A stretch of DNA of 64,000 nucleotides from Owenia fusiformis (lineage: Eukaryota > Annelida > Polychaeta > Sabellida > Oweniidae). The translations under genes and the position numbers were made by a program. This document shows, piece by piece, positions 1-13,600 of the stretch. A model generated the notes under the pieces. That model was not told the DNA's origin. It saw only the letters and a program-made list of their open reading frames with translations, and did not search any database. Location of the stretch: positions 25,228,166-25,292,165 of the forward strand of contig CAIIXF020000011.1 of NCBI GenBank assembly GCA_903813345.2, in the 5' to 3' direction. Each line of letters begins with the position of its first letter. Positions within the stretch are counted from its first letter, which is position 1.

Positions 1-3000
1 GAGAAATTATTGGCATACGTAAAACCTATTTAAAACAGCATTTATCGTATTCAAAAGCGTTGAGCATCATTGATTCCCAGCCCTCTGAAGATTGAAAAAT
101 AAAAATACCTGGGTGTTAATCCATGGATTATCTTTGAAAATGAGAAATATATTTTTGGATTACATGGTGTAATCTTAAAGTAAACAAAATGTTTTAAAGT
201 GTATTGATGTTTTTTGGATGAAAAACATAAGCGAAATTCATGAAAAAAATCCCCCGATTCATTCTACAAACAACTCGCCCTCCTTTGAAAATGTTATATG
301 ATAAATCAAATTGTATCATTATATGTCACCATCATTTGGTGATGACAATCAAAATTGAAAATGAATAAGTTTCAGAAAAATATTATGGAATAGATAGGTT
401 ATTGATGGAATATGATTTTTTTCCTTGGGAAAATATGATATTGACTAGGGCTATCGCCCTTGGTCAATCATTTTTCCCATGGAATAAAATTTAAATTCCA
501 TCCCTCCAATTAAATAATCTCTATTTTCATACAAAATTGCTTGAATCTTTCAAGTTTTATTATAATATTCAATTTCTTCTGAAATTAGAATACAATACAG
601 ATACTGCAACATAATATCAAGATATGTTTCTTAGAATTTTATTTTCTTTTTATATTTTTTTAATTCTTTGCTATTATGCATTCTACAACTTCCATTGTTT
701 GTACATATTTCAAGCTTATTCACTTTATAGACAATTATCTGACCACCTCGAAAATCAACTAACTTTTTTTATTGATCTAAAACCTGACTTAAAAATATCT
801 CCACACATTATTAATGGACAAATCAACTCAATTAATTTCATTTTATTTTGTGTACTTGAGTACCATCGATTACTTGAGTACTCTGAACATTTGATATTCT
901 TTTGAGTATTCACTTTTTCCCCTTCACCAAAGTTTTTACAAAACATTTTTATATATGGTAACTGAATATAGATCTGAGAGATCTACATTTGTGACAATTG
1001 TACAAAATTAAAAGATAGTACAAAGTGAAACTGAAAAATACTATATGCCCAAGGGTGTTACTTATAAATAAAACACAGGATGATTTACCCATAGTGCCTC
1101 AGTGACGATCAATTAGGTTATGAGAATTTCATTATACGGAGCACATACTTATATTTGTTTTGGGACACCCTGTACAAAATAATCATCTAAATATCTTATA
1201 GAAGTTACTTAAACTTCTTACACATCAATGCATTGTCAAATTTCCCAAAAACATCTGACAGAAAACAATTTTTTTATCAAATTCTGATCAAACTTTGAGC
1301 AATAATTCCTCAATCAATATATCTTGGCAAAAGACAATGTAATGTCTGAAACAAAACAAAAAAACTATAAAAATTGGACATCATATGTTAGTACAGAGGT
1401 CAGTATACCCACATAATCTCCATGGCATTCATTTCGTATTATTAGTAGTAACCTCATAAAAACCAAACAAAAGGTATTCCTCTCAAGGAAAATGTGAGAG
1501 GAGTGTAAAATGTTTTGGATTCTAGCTGTAGTATGTTTAAGATCTGCTTCTAATTACCTCATCCAAATACCCCATTATTTACACTTATCTCTCACCAGCA
1601 GTGTATATATAAACAACTATATATGCCTCTATATAAGACCAATATATACCAATGGCTTTGCACCTGCATACAAAATCATGTTTTCATTTAGGTTTTCCTT
1701 CAGTTTCTACTTCACTATTATTTTATTAAATCAAAATTTCATCTTTATTTGAACATATAGCTTGAAAAATGGTTGTCTAAATGGATGAATGAGAAATAAA
1801 GAGAAAAAAACATGAAATTGTGTACAAGTGATATTTAGTGTACTTTACATGTAAGTACACTAGGATGTACAGAACATGTATATGTAGTACATGTACAAAT
1901 CAGATTCTAGTATACAAGTACATATATGAAGATTACACATTTATTTTTTTGTGTATATTACAAGCAGCAATTGCAGAATGCTTTCTGAATATAGGGCCTG
2001 CTCATGCATGGACTCTTACACAGTATATATTGAATGTACATATATTTGAGAACTGATCATTTAAAACTATGTACATTTAAATAAATAATCTTCCTCTGCA
2101 ATTCTAGTAAATAATCAGTAAATTCACTCAATATATCTATCTACTTTTGATACTATTTTGAGATCAAAATATGTTCTTTGTTGACCAAGGAAATATGATA
2201 TTAAAAATGATATTGCAAAAACTATAATTTTGGAAAATGAAATAAATCAAGCAGGTCCTAATTAGTAATTACTGAACAACATCTAGTTTCTTGTTTTGAG
2301 AACATTGGTCATCAATGGAACTATTTAAAATACCTATATATAAGACTGTGCGCCTATTTAAACAAATTGTGGTTTCTCCTTCATTTAACAAATAAATAAG
2401 TAAATAAATTGATTTTTGGAATTAACAATGATATTTTGGCTAATAATATTACTAACCATACTATTCAACAAAATTCCCAGTTGAATAATAAAATCTAATA
2501 TTGCAACATTTTCCGAATTGCTGAAAGATATTTCAAACAAATATTTGCTATGTTATAACATTCTGGCTGACCATATAAGGCTTCACATCAACAGACAAAG
2601 GCATATACATACATGCTATACTTGTATGCATTTTGTTCAATGAAATGAAACTTTATGTGGATGCCATATAAATTGTATATATTCTTTATATTCTACAATA
2701 TGATGGCTCTTGTATCTACAACTATTTACAGTTCTAATATTGCATGTTGTCGCATTGTAATACATTTACTCTATCTACTCATTTACTCAAGTTACACGTT
2801 GAGTTAACCCAATATACTCAAGATATACCTATCTTACTCAATACTCTTACTCATAGTCGAATGCAGAGTTACTCAAGAATACAGTTTTACTCAATTTGAG
2901 TAAACTTATCTTTAAAAATTAAATCAGTATTTTACTCTTAGTTGCTACAATAGTTGAATGTCCCTAGAATAAATGCCCGATTTATCAGACTGTACAAAGT

Positions 3001-4250
3001 ATATGGCAATATACTAAATCTGATGCATACACATCAAATTCTATCATATACTTTGCCATATTGTGTGCATGTCATGAGACAACGTTAATGTTGATACACT
3101 ATTGCATTGTGGCCTTTGCAAGTAGGACCAACTCTTTAACATTCTAACTTGAACATGACTCTTTAACATGCTAACTCAATGATTCAAAAATGTGAAAATA
3201 TTTACAAAAATATACCATCACCATAATGAGCCAGTAGTGTGAGACATTACGAGAAAAAAACAGAAGTACCAACTTAGACTGAATTGAGATAAAATAGGAT
3301 AAGACTAGTACTCAAATCAGAAGCTAGGATATAGCTATTACTCAATAACTACATTTGAAAATTCCCAAAATAAGTTACTACAGTACAGTGCTTTACTAGA
3401 ATTACCTACATCACAAAAAGCACAACGTGTGGATCACAAAATCGCATATCTGAGCCCCATTGACCATATATGGTATGTTTATGTACAGATTATAGCAAAA
3501 ATATAATAGTTCATTCTGTTTTTGATGCCCAAGGTTGTCGCAATTTAGTCAAACCACGACTTCCCCGGATCTTTTAAAATAGATTTATTCAATAAAATAA
3601 TTGTGGATGCATATGACCTTGACCTTCTTCGAGAAGCATCTTAAGTGAATTGTCACTTTGAGCCAATTTAAATGCAAAATAGGCTGCTAAAAGTAAAATT
3701 AGCAATGGAATTAAGGAATTAGGCATGTACTTGTAGAGTGCTAGAACTGCCAGAAAATCATGCAGTCTTTTTCATTGTATGATGATGTCACAATGGTTGT
3801 CATGGTAACAGTTGGAATAGGCATGGCTAGAGTGACACTTTAATCAAGATGTAAGGTCGAGGTGGCATTTACATACACACAACACACAGTCATACTTAAT
3901 ATTTGTGATTTCATCACTCACCTAACATTTACACATTACTCTTATATTTTCATAAGACTCGGAAATATAGATGTCATTACTTTACTACTTTTAGCTGATG
4001 ACAATTGCAGCCATGACTGAGTTGCTGCCATAGCGACAATCTAGGATCAGCGACTATAATTTCTAGTTTCCCTTCCCTCTACTATAGAACGCTTGAAGAA
4101 GTCACAAGTGTTGATGTTGCAGCATAGTTCAAACCAGCTTGCTTTCATTTTGTCCAACAAGTCAATTTCGATTGGGAAGTCTTAACTGAACCAACATTAT
4201 TTGGACCAGTTATGCTTGTTGGTATCAACTCTTGGAGCTGGTAACATAGA
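1..4250. other. AT-rich non-coding stretch downstream of CREB3L
   Basis: No coding exon, RNA gene or large element was recognised on either strand; the short open frames have no family resemblance and biased AT codon content. It holds the hairpin at 405-505, a degenerate block rich in ACTCAA/TTGAGT (about 2768-2940) and the end of a CAGGGTGTCCC-type repeat near 1165. Part may be CREB3L 3'UTR. Confidence 0.5.
405..505. repeat. Long near-palindromic hairpin (small inverted-repeat element)
   Basis: Arms 421-451 and 456-484 are near-perfect inverted copies around a 4-nt centre (GGGCTATCGCCC core), and pairing continues outward through TGATGGAATATG / AATTCCATC. Such near-complete palindromes are usual for foldback or MITE-type elements. 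A related string (TTGACCAAGG...AATATGATATT) recurs near 2180-2205. Confidence 0.6.
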
Positions 4251-4256
4251 TTTATT
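4251..4256 (-). terminator. Candidate CREB3L poly(A) signal
   Basis: AATAAA on the minus strand 48 nt past the CREB3L stop. It is the nearest exact match; others occur further downstream (for example near 3586), so the true 3' end could be longer. Confidence 0.4.
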
Positions 4257-4304
4257 TTGCTTAGCCTAAAGCTATGAATGATGTTAAACACATAGTTATT
4301 TGGC

Positions 4305-4612
4305 TTATGCAGTGTTGTTTTGTTTCTCAGTAGAAATGACTGGTAAAACATCAGCTGCGATATCAGGGTGCATCGTAGCGTGCAACACCTCTGTGTGATT
4401 TTCAAGGTCCCTGATTGGCTCGGGAATCTCCGCTGTCATAGTTACTGGTTCTGCCCGCTCCATCATGATGATGTCATCATCTTGTGTGTCAAGGCTTGTG
4501 ACGCAAGTTTCTACGTTGAAGAACTTAGTAAATTGACGAAAGTAGCCTAGAGGTGTATGCGGCCCATATTCAGCCTCTTCGTCCTTCAACGACAGGAGCA
4601 CTCTTGAACGCA
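4305..4612 (-). CDS. CREB3L: CREB3L exon 8 (lumenal tail, stop)
   Basis: Starts with the S1P-type motif region [17 protein letters not shown] and ends at TAA (4305-4307). The tail is acidic and carries one N-glycosylation sequon (NHT). Acceptor TTGTTTCAG. Confidence 0.9.
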
Positions 4613-7600
4613 CTGAAACAAACAGACAAAAATTATTATGATGTCATAATAGTAACTGTGACATATTTATAGTAATTGTGATGCCATAAAAATCATGGTA
4701 ATGTCAGAACATATATTGTCATGTCATTTTGATACTAGAATGTACTTTTTAAATTGCAAATATGTTTCTGCAAACAGCTGCTTTAGAAGTAAATATATGA
4801 ATCGAAATATCTATATTCATTGACTATAATTTTTTTATTATTCAGATTTCATGCTTAAATCGTTAAATTTAGTGAAATATACTGAACAGCTGACACACAT
4901 TTTTTCAATAAATCATAAACATGCTTTCAGGGGTTGTAATTTAAACTTTCAATTATGGTTTAACCTTTTTACATGTATTTCAAAATTAAACAGTAATATT
5001 GAAGTATTGATTTGTAAACTAAATGTCCTTTCATCATATTGATTTTCCTGTTTTTTATATCCACTGGCAAAATGTTATACGGCACATGTATTTACTGCAA
5101 AATACTAATTATCCATATAGCCATTTAGATTCAATCTAGGGGTAATTAGCCCAGTGTGTTTCAAAGTTTGTCAATATTCGTATCTGTATTCATTCTCTTC
5201 AATTGCTATTCAGGCCATCAAGCTTTACATATGGGGTAAAGGCCTGTTAGGGAGCATGGGGATTTGTGGGCTAATTACCCCCAACCCTCACTCCCTCCTC
5301 ACATTGAGTCCTAACCCCACCAGACACCAACAGAAATAAAGTACGCCTTCTATTTCTGAATTCAAATGCTAATTCCGAAATTAATGAAAAATATTTCAAA
5401 ATTTATTTCCAAGTTGATCTCCAAAGATTTGTCCACCGCAATACTTACTGCTTGGTGTGTCATATGAGTCATCGACCCTCACTTCTGCTTTAATGACATT
5501 CACAGAAGGACCCATATTGGGGGACGGTTTGAGAGCCATAGGACTTGCTGGGGCTCCCGCGGGAAAAAATGAGTTGACGTTATTTGTGTTTGAGTTTGTG
5601 TATCCAATGTTGAGTGTTGAAGGAGAGTAGTAAGGGACAAAGATTGCAAAGCAGAGAACCATAACCTGAAAGAAAACATAACACCGTCGTTTTACATTTC
5701 ACGGTGGTCATGTTTTGTTTGAAGAAATACAACAACAAGGGAGGAATATACAAGGAATATCATGAACAGGCACATAGTTCATATATTGAACTAGTGAAAA
5801 ACTCTTGAAAATGAAGATATTAATTCTTGCAAAATTTAGAGAGATACATGACCATGATGAAAATGTTACCTCTTGCCGTCTGCAAGAAATCCCGCCACAG
5901 AGCTGAGCTGAAGCCTATTCATTGGTTAATGACTGATATATCATTGTTTGATTTTTCAACTTTTTTGAACAAATTCGTCAAAAAAGCAAATGTACCATAT
6001 CTCAGAAAAAACACATAACTCTGACCAATCACAAGATTTTCAACCACGAGAAATCATAACCCAGAGATTTCTACCCAAGAATATATACCCAGAAAATTAT
6101 CTCCCTAGAACTGAGTGGAGCTACGATGATTCAGCCCAACTCAAAAAAAATCTCTAGTTTTTTCCCATGATACCTCAGCTCAGCTGCATGTGTTACAAGG
6201 CCAAGGAAAATTAAATATGTTTCTTGACACATTGACACAATTTTTGTGATAATTGGATGTTTACCATGATTAATGGTCCTTTCCCAAGTTTGATTTCAAA
6301 TGTTTACCTCATGATTTTAATTCTCTATCATGACAAAAAGTGACTTTATCCATGAACTGTGTCTAGAAACTAGAGTATTTTCCTCAACATAACCTACATT
6401 TACATCATACGTCTTTTACTTATTAAGTTCATTGTTTCAGTCATCATGAAACCTAACGAACATTTTAACATGACGTAAATCCACTTAATAATGTTAGATA
6501 AACACTGTGTGACTGACATTGGTATGAACTAATATCAATATGGCGATCAACGTGACCCATGTCTGAGACTGCAATATGTTTTTTCTGACACTTAACAATA
6601 TGTCTGAGAGTTGGCAATATCTTTCGAAAGTGGATTACTGAGATTTGGCAATATCATTTAATCTGTGTTCTGACCTTCATTATTCTTCACTCAATATCAT
6701 TCGAAAAAATGGAGATTATTAAGGAGCGTGTTGTAGCCCTGAGAATGCTTTCAATTTATTTTTCTGATAAGAAATAAACCAGATAAATTTCATGTGACAG
6801 ATTGCAGACTCACCCATTTTACACATTAACCACCATGTTAAAATACCATTGTCATACCAATGAATTACCTATTGGTGCAAATATATACTGTACATCATCA
6901 AACCATGCAAATTAAAAAGCCAAATAAGGCCATTTCTTAACTATTCAAACTTACTACCAAAAACATTAACAGGATGGGCCAAAACAAATATCTACATTTT
7001 TGAAAATGCATGGATTTTGTTTGGCCCACCCTGTATATCAAACATACCACTAAATGAGACTGACTTATAATAGGTGGTAGAATTTGATTGAAATGCTTTA
7101 TTTGGCTTTATTGTTTAACTGCATGATTCCACAATTACGGACCTTCTTATAAATTCCATGATTTTAGAAGTAGAAATGTGGAACCATTTTGCAACACTGT
7201 AGCTTAGAATCAAATCCTGGCATTTCCTCCCTTTTTGAAAAAATATGCATTAGCATTTTGACATCGACTTAATAAGTCACATGTTTTTAGGAGACGTTGG
7301 GAGAATGGTATGCCAGGACTTAATGTAATGTAATTAAAATTATTAACTGAGAAAATACCCACCATAAGGCAAGTTCCAGCTTGTGTCGTGGATGCAGATG
7401 CTTTTCCAACAAGTGCCTGTAATTTGTGCAGTTGAGATATGAGGGACCTGTTATTATTCTCCAGATTGTCAACTTTTTTCCTAAGATCTGTATTCTCTGA
7501 TGTAAACTGTTCTACTCTGAAAAATTAAAATATTACAAGAGTTAGGCTGCTGTCATTAATTTCTAATTTGAAAAATAGGATGAAATCCTATGTGAAGGGG

Positions 7601-10600
7601 TGATCTGAAAGTCATTCCACCTTGTTGGAATATGAACCTACAACCTCCCATTTACATCTTGAGTACTTTTCATTGCATCTCTATTTGAAAGAGTACATGG
7701 TCATAAATTGTTTTGCTATTCTTAAAGGTGAGCGGGGTTGGGATCTGAATTCAACAATAATATTCAAATTAAATCCCGAGGGTTGACTAGGAACCTGTCA
7801 TTTTGGAAACATAATTTCAGGATCCATCCATTTGTCAAATGAGATTGAGGTGGAGTTCATATATTTTATTACAGATGCCAAGAGGGTTTAATAACACTAA
7901 ACATCATTAATGAACGTTGTATACTGGGTTTCCATGGTTATTGTAAATTATTTTAACAAACTGCAGATTAGCCATGATTCTATCCCTGGAATCCAAACAA
8001 CCCTTTTCTAAAATTGGATGCCATTTTATGATTCCAAACAATTAAGAAATAGAAAAGACATTCTCAATGGAGTTATTTTTCAATTCGCTACTCAAATGAC
8101 AGAAAAACCTGGTTGTTCAACTCTGGATGAATCATTGTAATGATATACAGTGCCACTGCTGGATTTGTGGACTTCACCCTCAACCCCTTCGAAAAGTCGG
8201 TCCAATTTATTTGTGCAACACACAATTTTCAAAAATAGTTTTTTAAATTGTACAAATCATACAATCAATAAAAGCATTAATCAAATGTGGTTGTTCACAG
8301 TAAATACAACACAATATGTTGTCATTTTAAATATTTTACAAACAAGGTCAATATGACATTAATTGGATTCCTTTGCATTGTAGTCTATTGCAATATAAAT
8401 GCAATGATACAACAGATGTAAATGTCATTCAAAGCAATTTAGTTTTTCAACTTCATATTTTTCACTTGAAACAACACAAATGTTTAATTCTCACCGTTTT
8501 TCAAGATTTTCTAAATATTCTTTCTTTTTCCGCCGACTTTCCTGAGCAGATATTTTGTTTTTTATTTTTCGTCTAATTTTCTTCAGATTTTTTTCTTCTT
8601 GTTTTGTGAGTGGTAATTTGCCTGGTATGTGGTAACCTTCTGAGATAAGTGTTCGCTTTTCTTCCTCAGACAGTATCAGTACTCCACTCTGGGGAATCTA
8701 GAATCAGATTTAAAGAATTAATATGGAGTGTGTCACGACAAAGATTGTCTATACACAGTTTTGAACAGAAGCAAGGATAAGCAGCCATTATTTAAACTCG
8801 ATCATCAGCCAAAGAAGGTTGGACATCACTATAATACTGTACACTATATAATATGTATAGAAAAGACACTTTGTTCAAAAATGAACTTCATAGAAATATC
8901 ATCACTAAAAGGCTTCATGCCAGGAAATGGAAGACGCATTTGAATAATGGCTGCCAATCCTTGGAACAGAAAACATCTCCGAAACATCATATAATGTCAA
9001 TATGAACCCCTAATACAGTTTAGCAGTCATTGCTTTTTATCAGATTATATATGTGTGACGTGTGTCATATTCTATCACTCAAGTTCTATTGGAACAATGA
9101 CTGTAAAACAGGAAATGAAAATGGTATTGTCATGTATGTCATGAAGATGAAATCATGAACAGAACATGATAAAAACATCAACTGGGACATTAAATACACA
9201 ATGCATGACAAGAACCTACAAATAAAGAATCAAACAAATCACCCTTTTTTCACAAAATTTCTTTGCAAAATGTGCAGAATTTACTTTATTTTCTTATTCA
9301 ATTACACAATAACATGCTTGTGTACTTTATTTTATGCTAATTTTCATTTTTTCTTCACAAAATGATGCGATTCAAACAAGACCACTGTGGCACATACGCA
9401 ATGGGATAATCAAGCTTTTACAAGACTAGGAGCGATATAAAAGAGCATGTTGCATGATTTGCCAGATATACTCCAGTGTAATTAATCTTCATTATGTATG
9501 AATATCACGCCAACAATAATAACAAAAACCATCCCACCCTGATCCAACTCCCAAATGATGTCATATTGGTCAAAATACGCAATGAGTCTCAGTGGATTTC
9601 AGACTCCCATAAAACATGGCAAATTAGTAATTGTCCCAAATGAAATTAACAGATCATTGCTTTAATCAGTTGCTGTTGTGTGTCAAACATTACCCAATTT
9701 TACTTACTTTAGCACAAAAATAATACACATATTATAATGTACGTATGTACTTACTGGACTTGTGAAAAGGGGTTGTGATGGTTGAGTAATATGTCTGATT
9801 GGATGTCGTACTGAGACGTGGCGTATAGGACTAGATGGTGGAGACCTCTGGGGACTAAGTGAGCCTTCGCTGTCGCTTGTGTTGCTGCTTGGGGGTGTAG
9901 GGGGTAGGGAGACATTATCGTAACCTAGAACACATCAATAACACATAAGAGAACATACATACAGATAAAAAGGGTAGCATGGTTGGTTACTGTAGATTGG
10001 GTTAATTTGGCGCTACTTAATTTGGCGGATTTGCAAAAAATTTTAATGCAATGTTAACTTACGTGCTGTTTGCGAATTACCATGTAAATGGGCATGTTTG
10101 GCTATGTTCATTTTTTCTTTTGAGGACCACTGGCGATATTCACCATGTTTGTACATTTTTGTGAGATCATCCTTTACAATTTGCACCTCGATCGATGCTG
10201 CTACTATACCGCGCTTTTCCTTTCTAATTCCCTGAGTATTAATGAGTGTTTGAGCCAATTTATGAGAGACATTTTTTCATATTTTTGGAATAACTAAACC
10301 GGAAGTGAACTAAATACACTGGACGAAATACCCTAGATAATTCCCGGGGATTCATTCTAAATTTTGGCGAAGATTTATATTGGCGAATTTTTCAATTTCG
10401 CCAAATTCGCCAAATTAAAGCGGGCGCCAAATTAACCCAATCTACAGTAATTAAAATTTATCATTTCCACATCCTGATATCATCAAATCTTCATGAACAT
10501 CATACTGGGATGAAATACAATGACATGGTTGGACATAATGCCTTCTTCAGGTCTCTGTGCCCCCCCCCCTCCCCATTTGTCTTATTTTCTACTCCATCTT

Positions 10601-13600
10601 ACCTTTTCACAAACAATTTATACCATCACAGGCCATCACACAATATAACACATTTTCTACCATAGATTATCTTATTTGAAATATTTCAACAATATGCTGG
10701 TAAGTTCATAGTGTCTATCTTAAATGTAGATTTAAAAATCAATATGGTAAGTTGTATGATGCAATAGTTTCTATCTATAACACTGCACTAATCATAAAAT
10801 ATTGCAAACCACACACAACATTGACAAACCTCATAATTAAATACTGTAGTGTATATTTATAAAAAATGTTGTTCCTGTAACTGAAGGAGATTTAGTTACA
10901 ATAATTTCCGCCAAAAATGAAAAGGAAACATTTTTTGTTAAAATCAATAAAATGGGCAGGGCACCAAAAATTCTTAAAAAACAATTATTTTTCAAAACAA
11001 CCACAATATTACAAGCTGTGGGAACTAATTTTCATGTGAAGATTTGGCACGCATATTGACTTTTTCTATTCAGATGATTTTAGGGTCAAAAGTGTCTAAA
11101 AAAGTATGTACTCTTAAATAAGTACAAACACGATGATTAAATATGGCACTTAAATCACATACTGCTATCACCAAAAGAACTTTTCCAAACCCTTAAATTA
11201 AATTAAACATAAAGAATATGAATGGAACTTTTATTATTGGTAATATGCTCAGAATGCCATGATAATCCATTAAGTACATTGTATTTTTAATCCATTAATC
11301 TGTTTGAAGATTTATAAAGTTGACAAAGAGTTGTTACGGTTGACAATGAATTGTTGATAGTTATTATGGAAACTGCGGTCAAAGGGGACAAACACATATT
11401 TTCTCTAACCCTTATCAGAATATTAATCCTACAAGAAAACCTCGATTATTATTTTCAACTACAGTAAAACCTGTGAAGTAGAACACCTCTGTTAGTGGAA
11501 CACCTCCTTAAATGGAACACTTTCCAAAGTCCAGTTACCTATCACTTAATGCAAAATGAATCTCCATTTGTGGAACACTTGCCAAGTTGAAGAATATTTT
11601 GAGGTATCAAGGTGTTCTTCCTACATAGTTTTACTGTATCTAAATGATTCAGGTATTTCTTAATCACAGAGAATTCAATCTAGTTGAACTTTTGCAAGTG
11701 AAGGACAACCTCATTCAAATATCGCACTTGCAAGTCAATGTCTCGAACTCTGTCACAGTCATTTATATTACATACTTATAAAAACAATATTCCACTTTCA
11801 AAAGATATTTATAATTCAAGTAATTCAAGCTATAGAACCAGGCACTAAGTGCATGTTCCACAATTAAAAATCATATAAATATGTCAAATATTTTTTAAAC
11901 AATTTGAGGTGGGAATTTCCCTAGGAGTTCCGGACCTGTAAATATGTTCCTCACTGTTCACATGTCTGATACAATGTATACTTTATTTGTTCAGTAAAAC
12001 TATGTGAATGCCCTTTGAACAAATGAAAATAATTAATATTGATTAGCATGCTAATTCTTAATCAGTATAGGACTCTGTTCACATATTGATCTCAATTGAT
12101 CCATCAAAGCTACGATTGTTTCGACTTTCCATCAATAGATAAGCACCAATGGGTTTCATTAGGAGCAGGCAACAGGCAATTTTCGCAGGTTGTTTTCACA
12201 AAATCGCTGATTGTTTTAAGGGACTTTTCAACTTTTCCATGTTAAAATTATGATTTCCATTAATTTTGCCTGTTGTTTACATTTATTTAGCCTGTTGTGA
12301 GAAATTCTAATGAAAACCCCTGAGCACCATTCAAAATCTTACTTATTAAAAACAAGGGAGCTGTAGCTGTGCAATTGGATTCTTATGTAAAACAATAAGC
12401 AAGAAATAATACCTAAACTCAGAAAAAAACCGGCAGAATGATAATCTTACATGAATAGAGATTTGTTGTTCTTTTTTTGCAATTCATACAAAAAATATTC
12501 AGATCACTTCTCCTCCCTTCTCACACTATCCTTTATTAATATCATAAGTGGCCTTCATTAATAATTGGATCGTTCAAGAAATATACACAGGATATTGGAA
12601 ATCCGGCACTTGATTCAAGCAAGGCTTACAGGATGTCTAATATTGTAAAAAGTATTGAATGAATTTTCCAACTCTACATAAACAATAAATTGACCAAATA
12701 CTGTCATCATGTTACACCATGACATCTCAGTTCTCCTCAGCTATGAGATGCTAGAGCATGTAATTAGTGAAACAGAAAGATGTGATGAGAATCAGAATGA
12801 ATACTGTCAGAAAGATCCAATTAAAACTCTGTAAAACAGTTCTCAATCCCTAAAGGAATACAATAAATTTAACCAGCTGATCTCACTTTCTTAGCGAAAG
12901 CAGCATGTACATTGATTCTCTCCCAGGACAAGTCTTGCAACTTGCTTTTATATGTCTATCCTTAAGGAGATACACAACAGCTGAAACTTCTTCTTTTAGT
13001 CTTTAAAATCATAAAAAATGTTACTTACCCATACTACTGTTGCTACTCTGGTCAAATGTGTCACCTGGTTCAACTTTTATATTCACTTTTGGTATGAGAT
13101 AACTTTCGCCAGCAGATGGTGCTGCTTGTGATGTTGCTAGGACGATGGTTGGTTGCCGTAGTATTGTGCTGTGTGTTGTGGTTACCATGTGAACTGGGTC
13201 TGGTTTGATCTGTATCTGGGGCTGTGATGTTTTCTGTGTTAGGTCTAGTGCAGTGTTGGAGTTGTATTGTTCAAGATCCATGTCCGTCGAGACTACAAAA
13301 TAAAGAAATCAAAATGAAAATATTTTATAACTGAAAATTCGTCAAAAACAATTAGAACAATGGTGTAAAATGGTCTGCTAAGAATAAAATCAAGTTTTAA
13401 AATCAAATCATTTTGTAACCACATGAAAATACAAATACGAGGATGCACTGACCAAAATAAACAATGCTTCGATCTGGGAGACAGTTTTACATAATGTTGA
13501 TGATTATCTAGCATGGCCTCTTATATATTCTGCAGTCAAGAATTCGACTGACATGAACATTGTGAATCAATAATTCAAGTTACAATATTGAATTGTAGTT

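Larger units (their letters stand above)
9925..13028. other. CREB3L intron 3
   Basis: About 3.1 kb, no coding evidence for a host gene. It contains the TIR element at 9987-10450, a poly-C tract (10560-10572) and a TACAGTAAAAC-ended element at 11460-11639. Confidence 0.7.

Noticed and set aside
2768-2940. Possible CRISPR-like or tandem array of ACTCAA words
   Set aside because: Spacing is irregular and the words are short; a degenerate low-complexity stretch in eukaryotic DNA.
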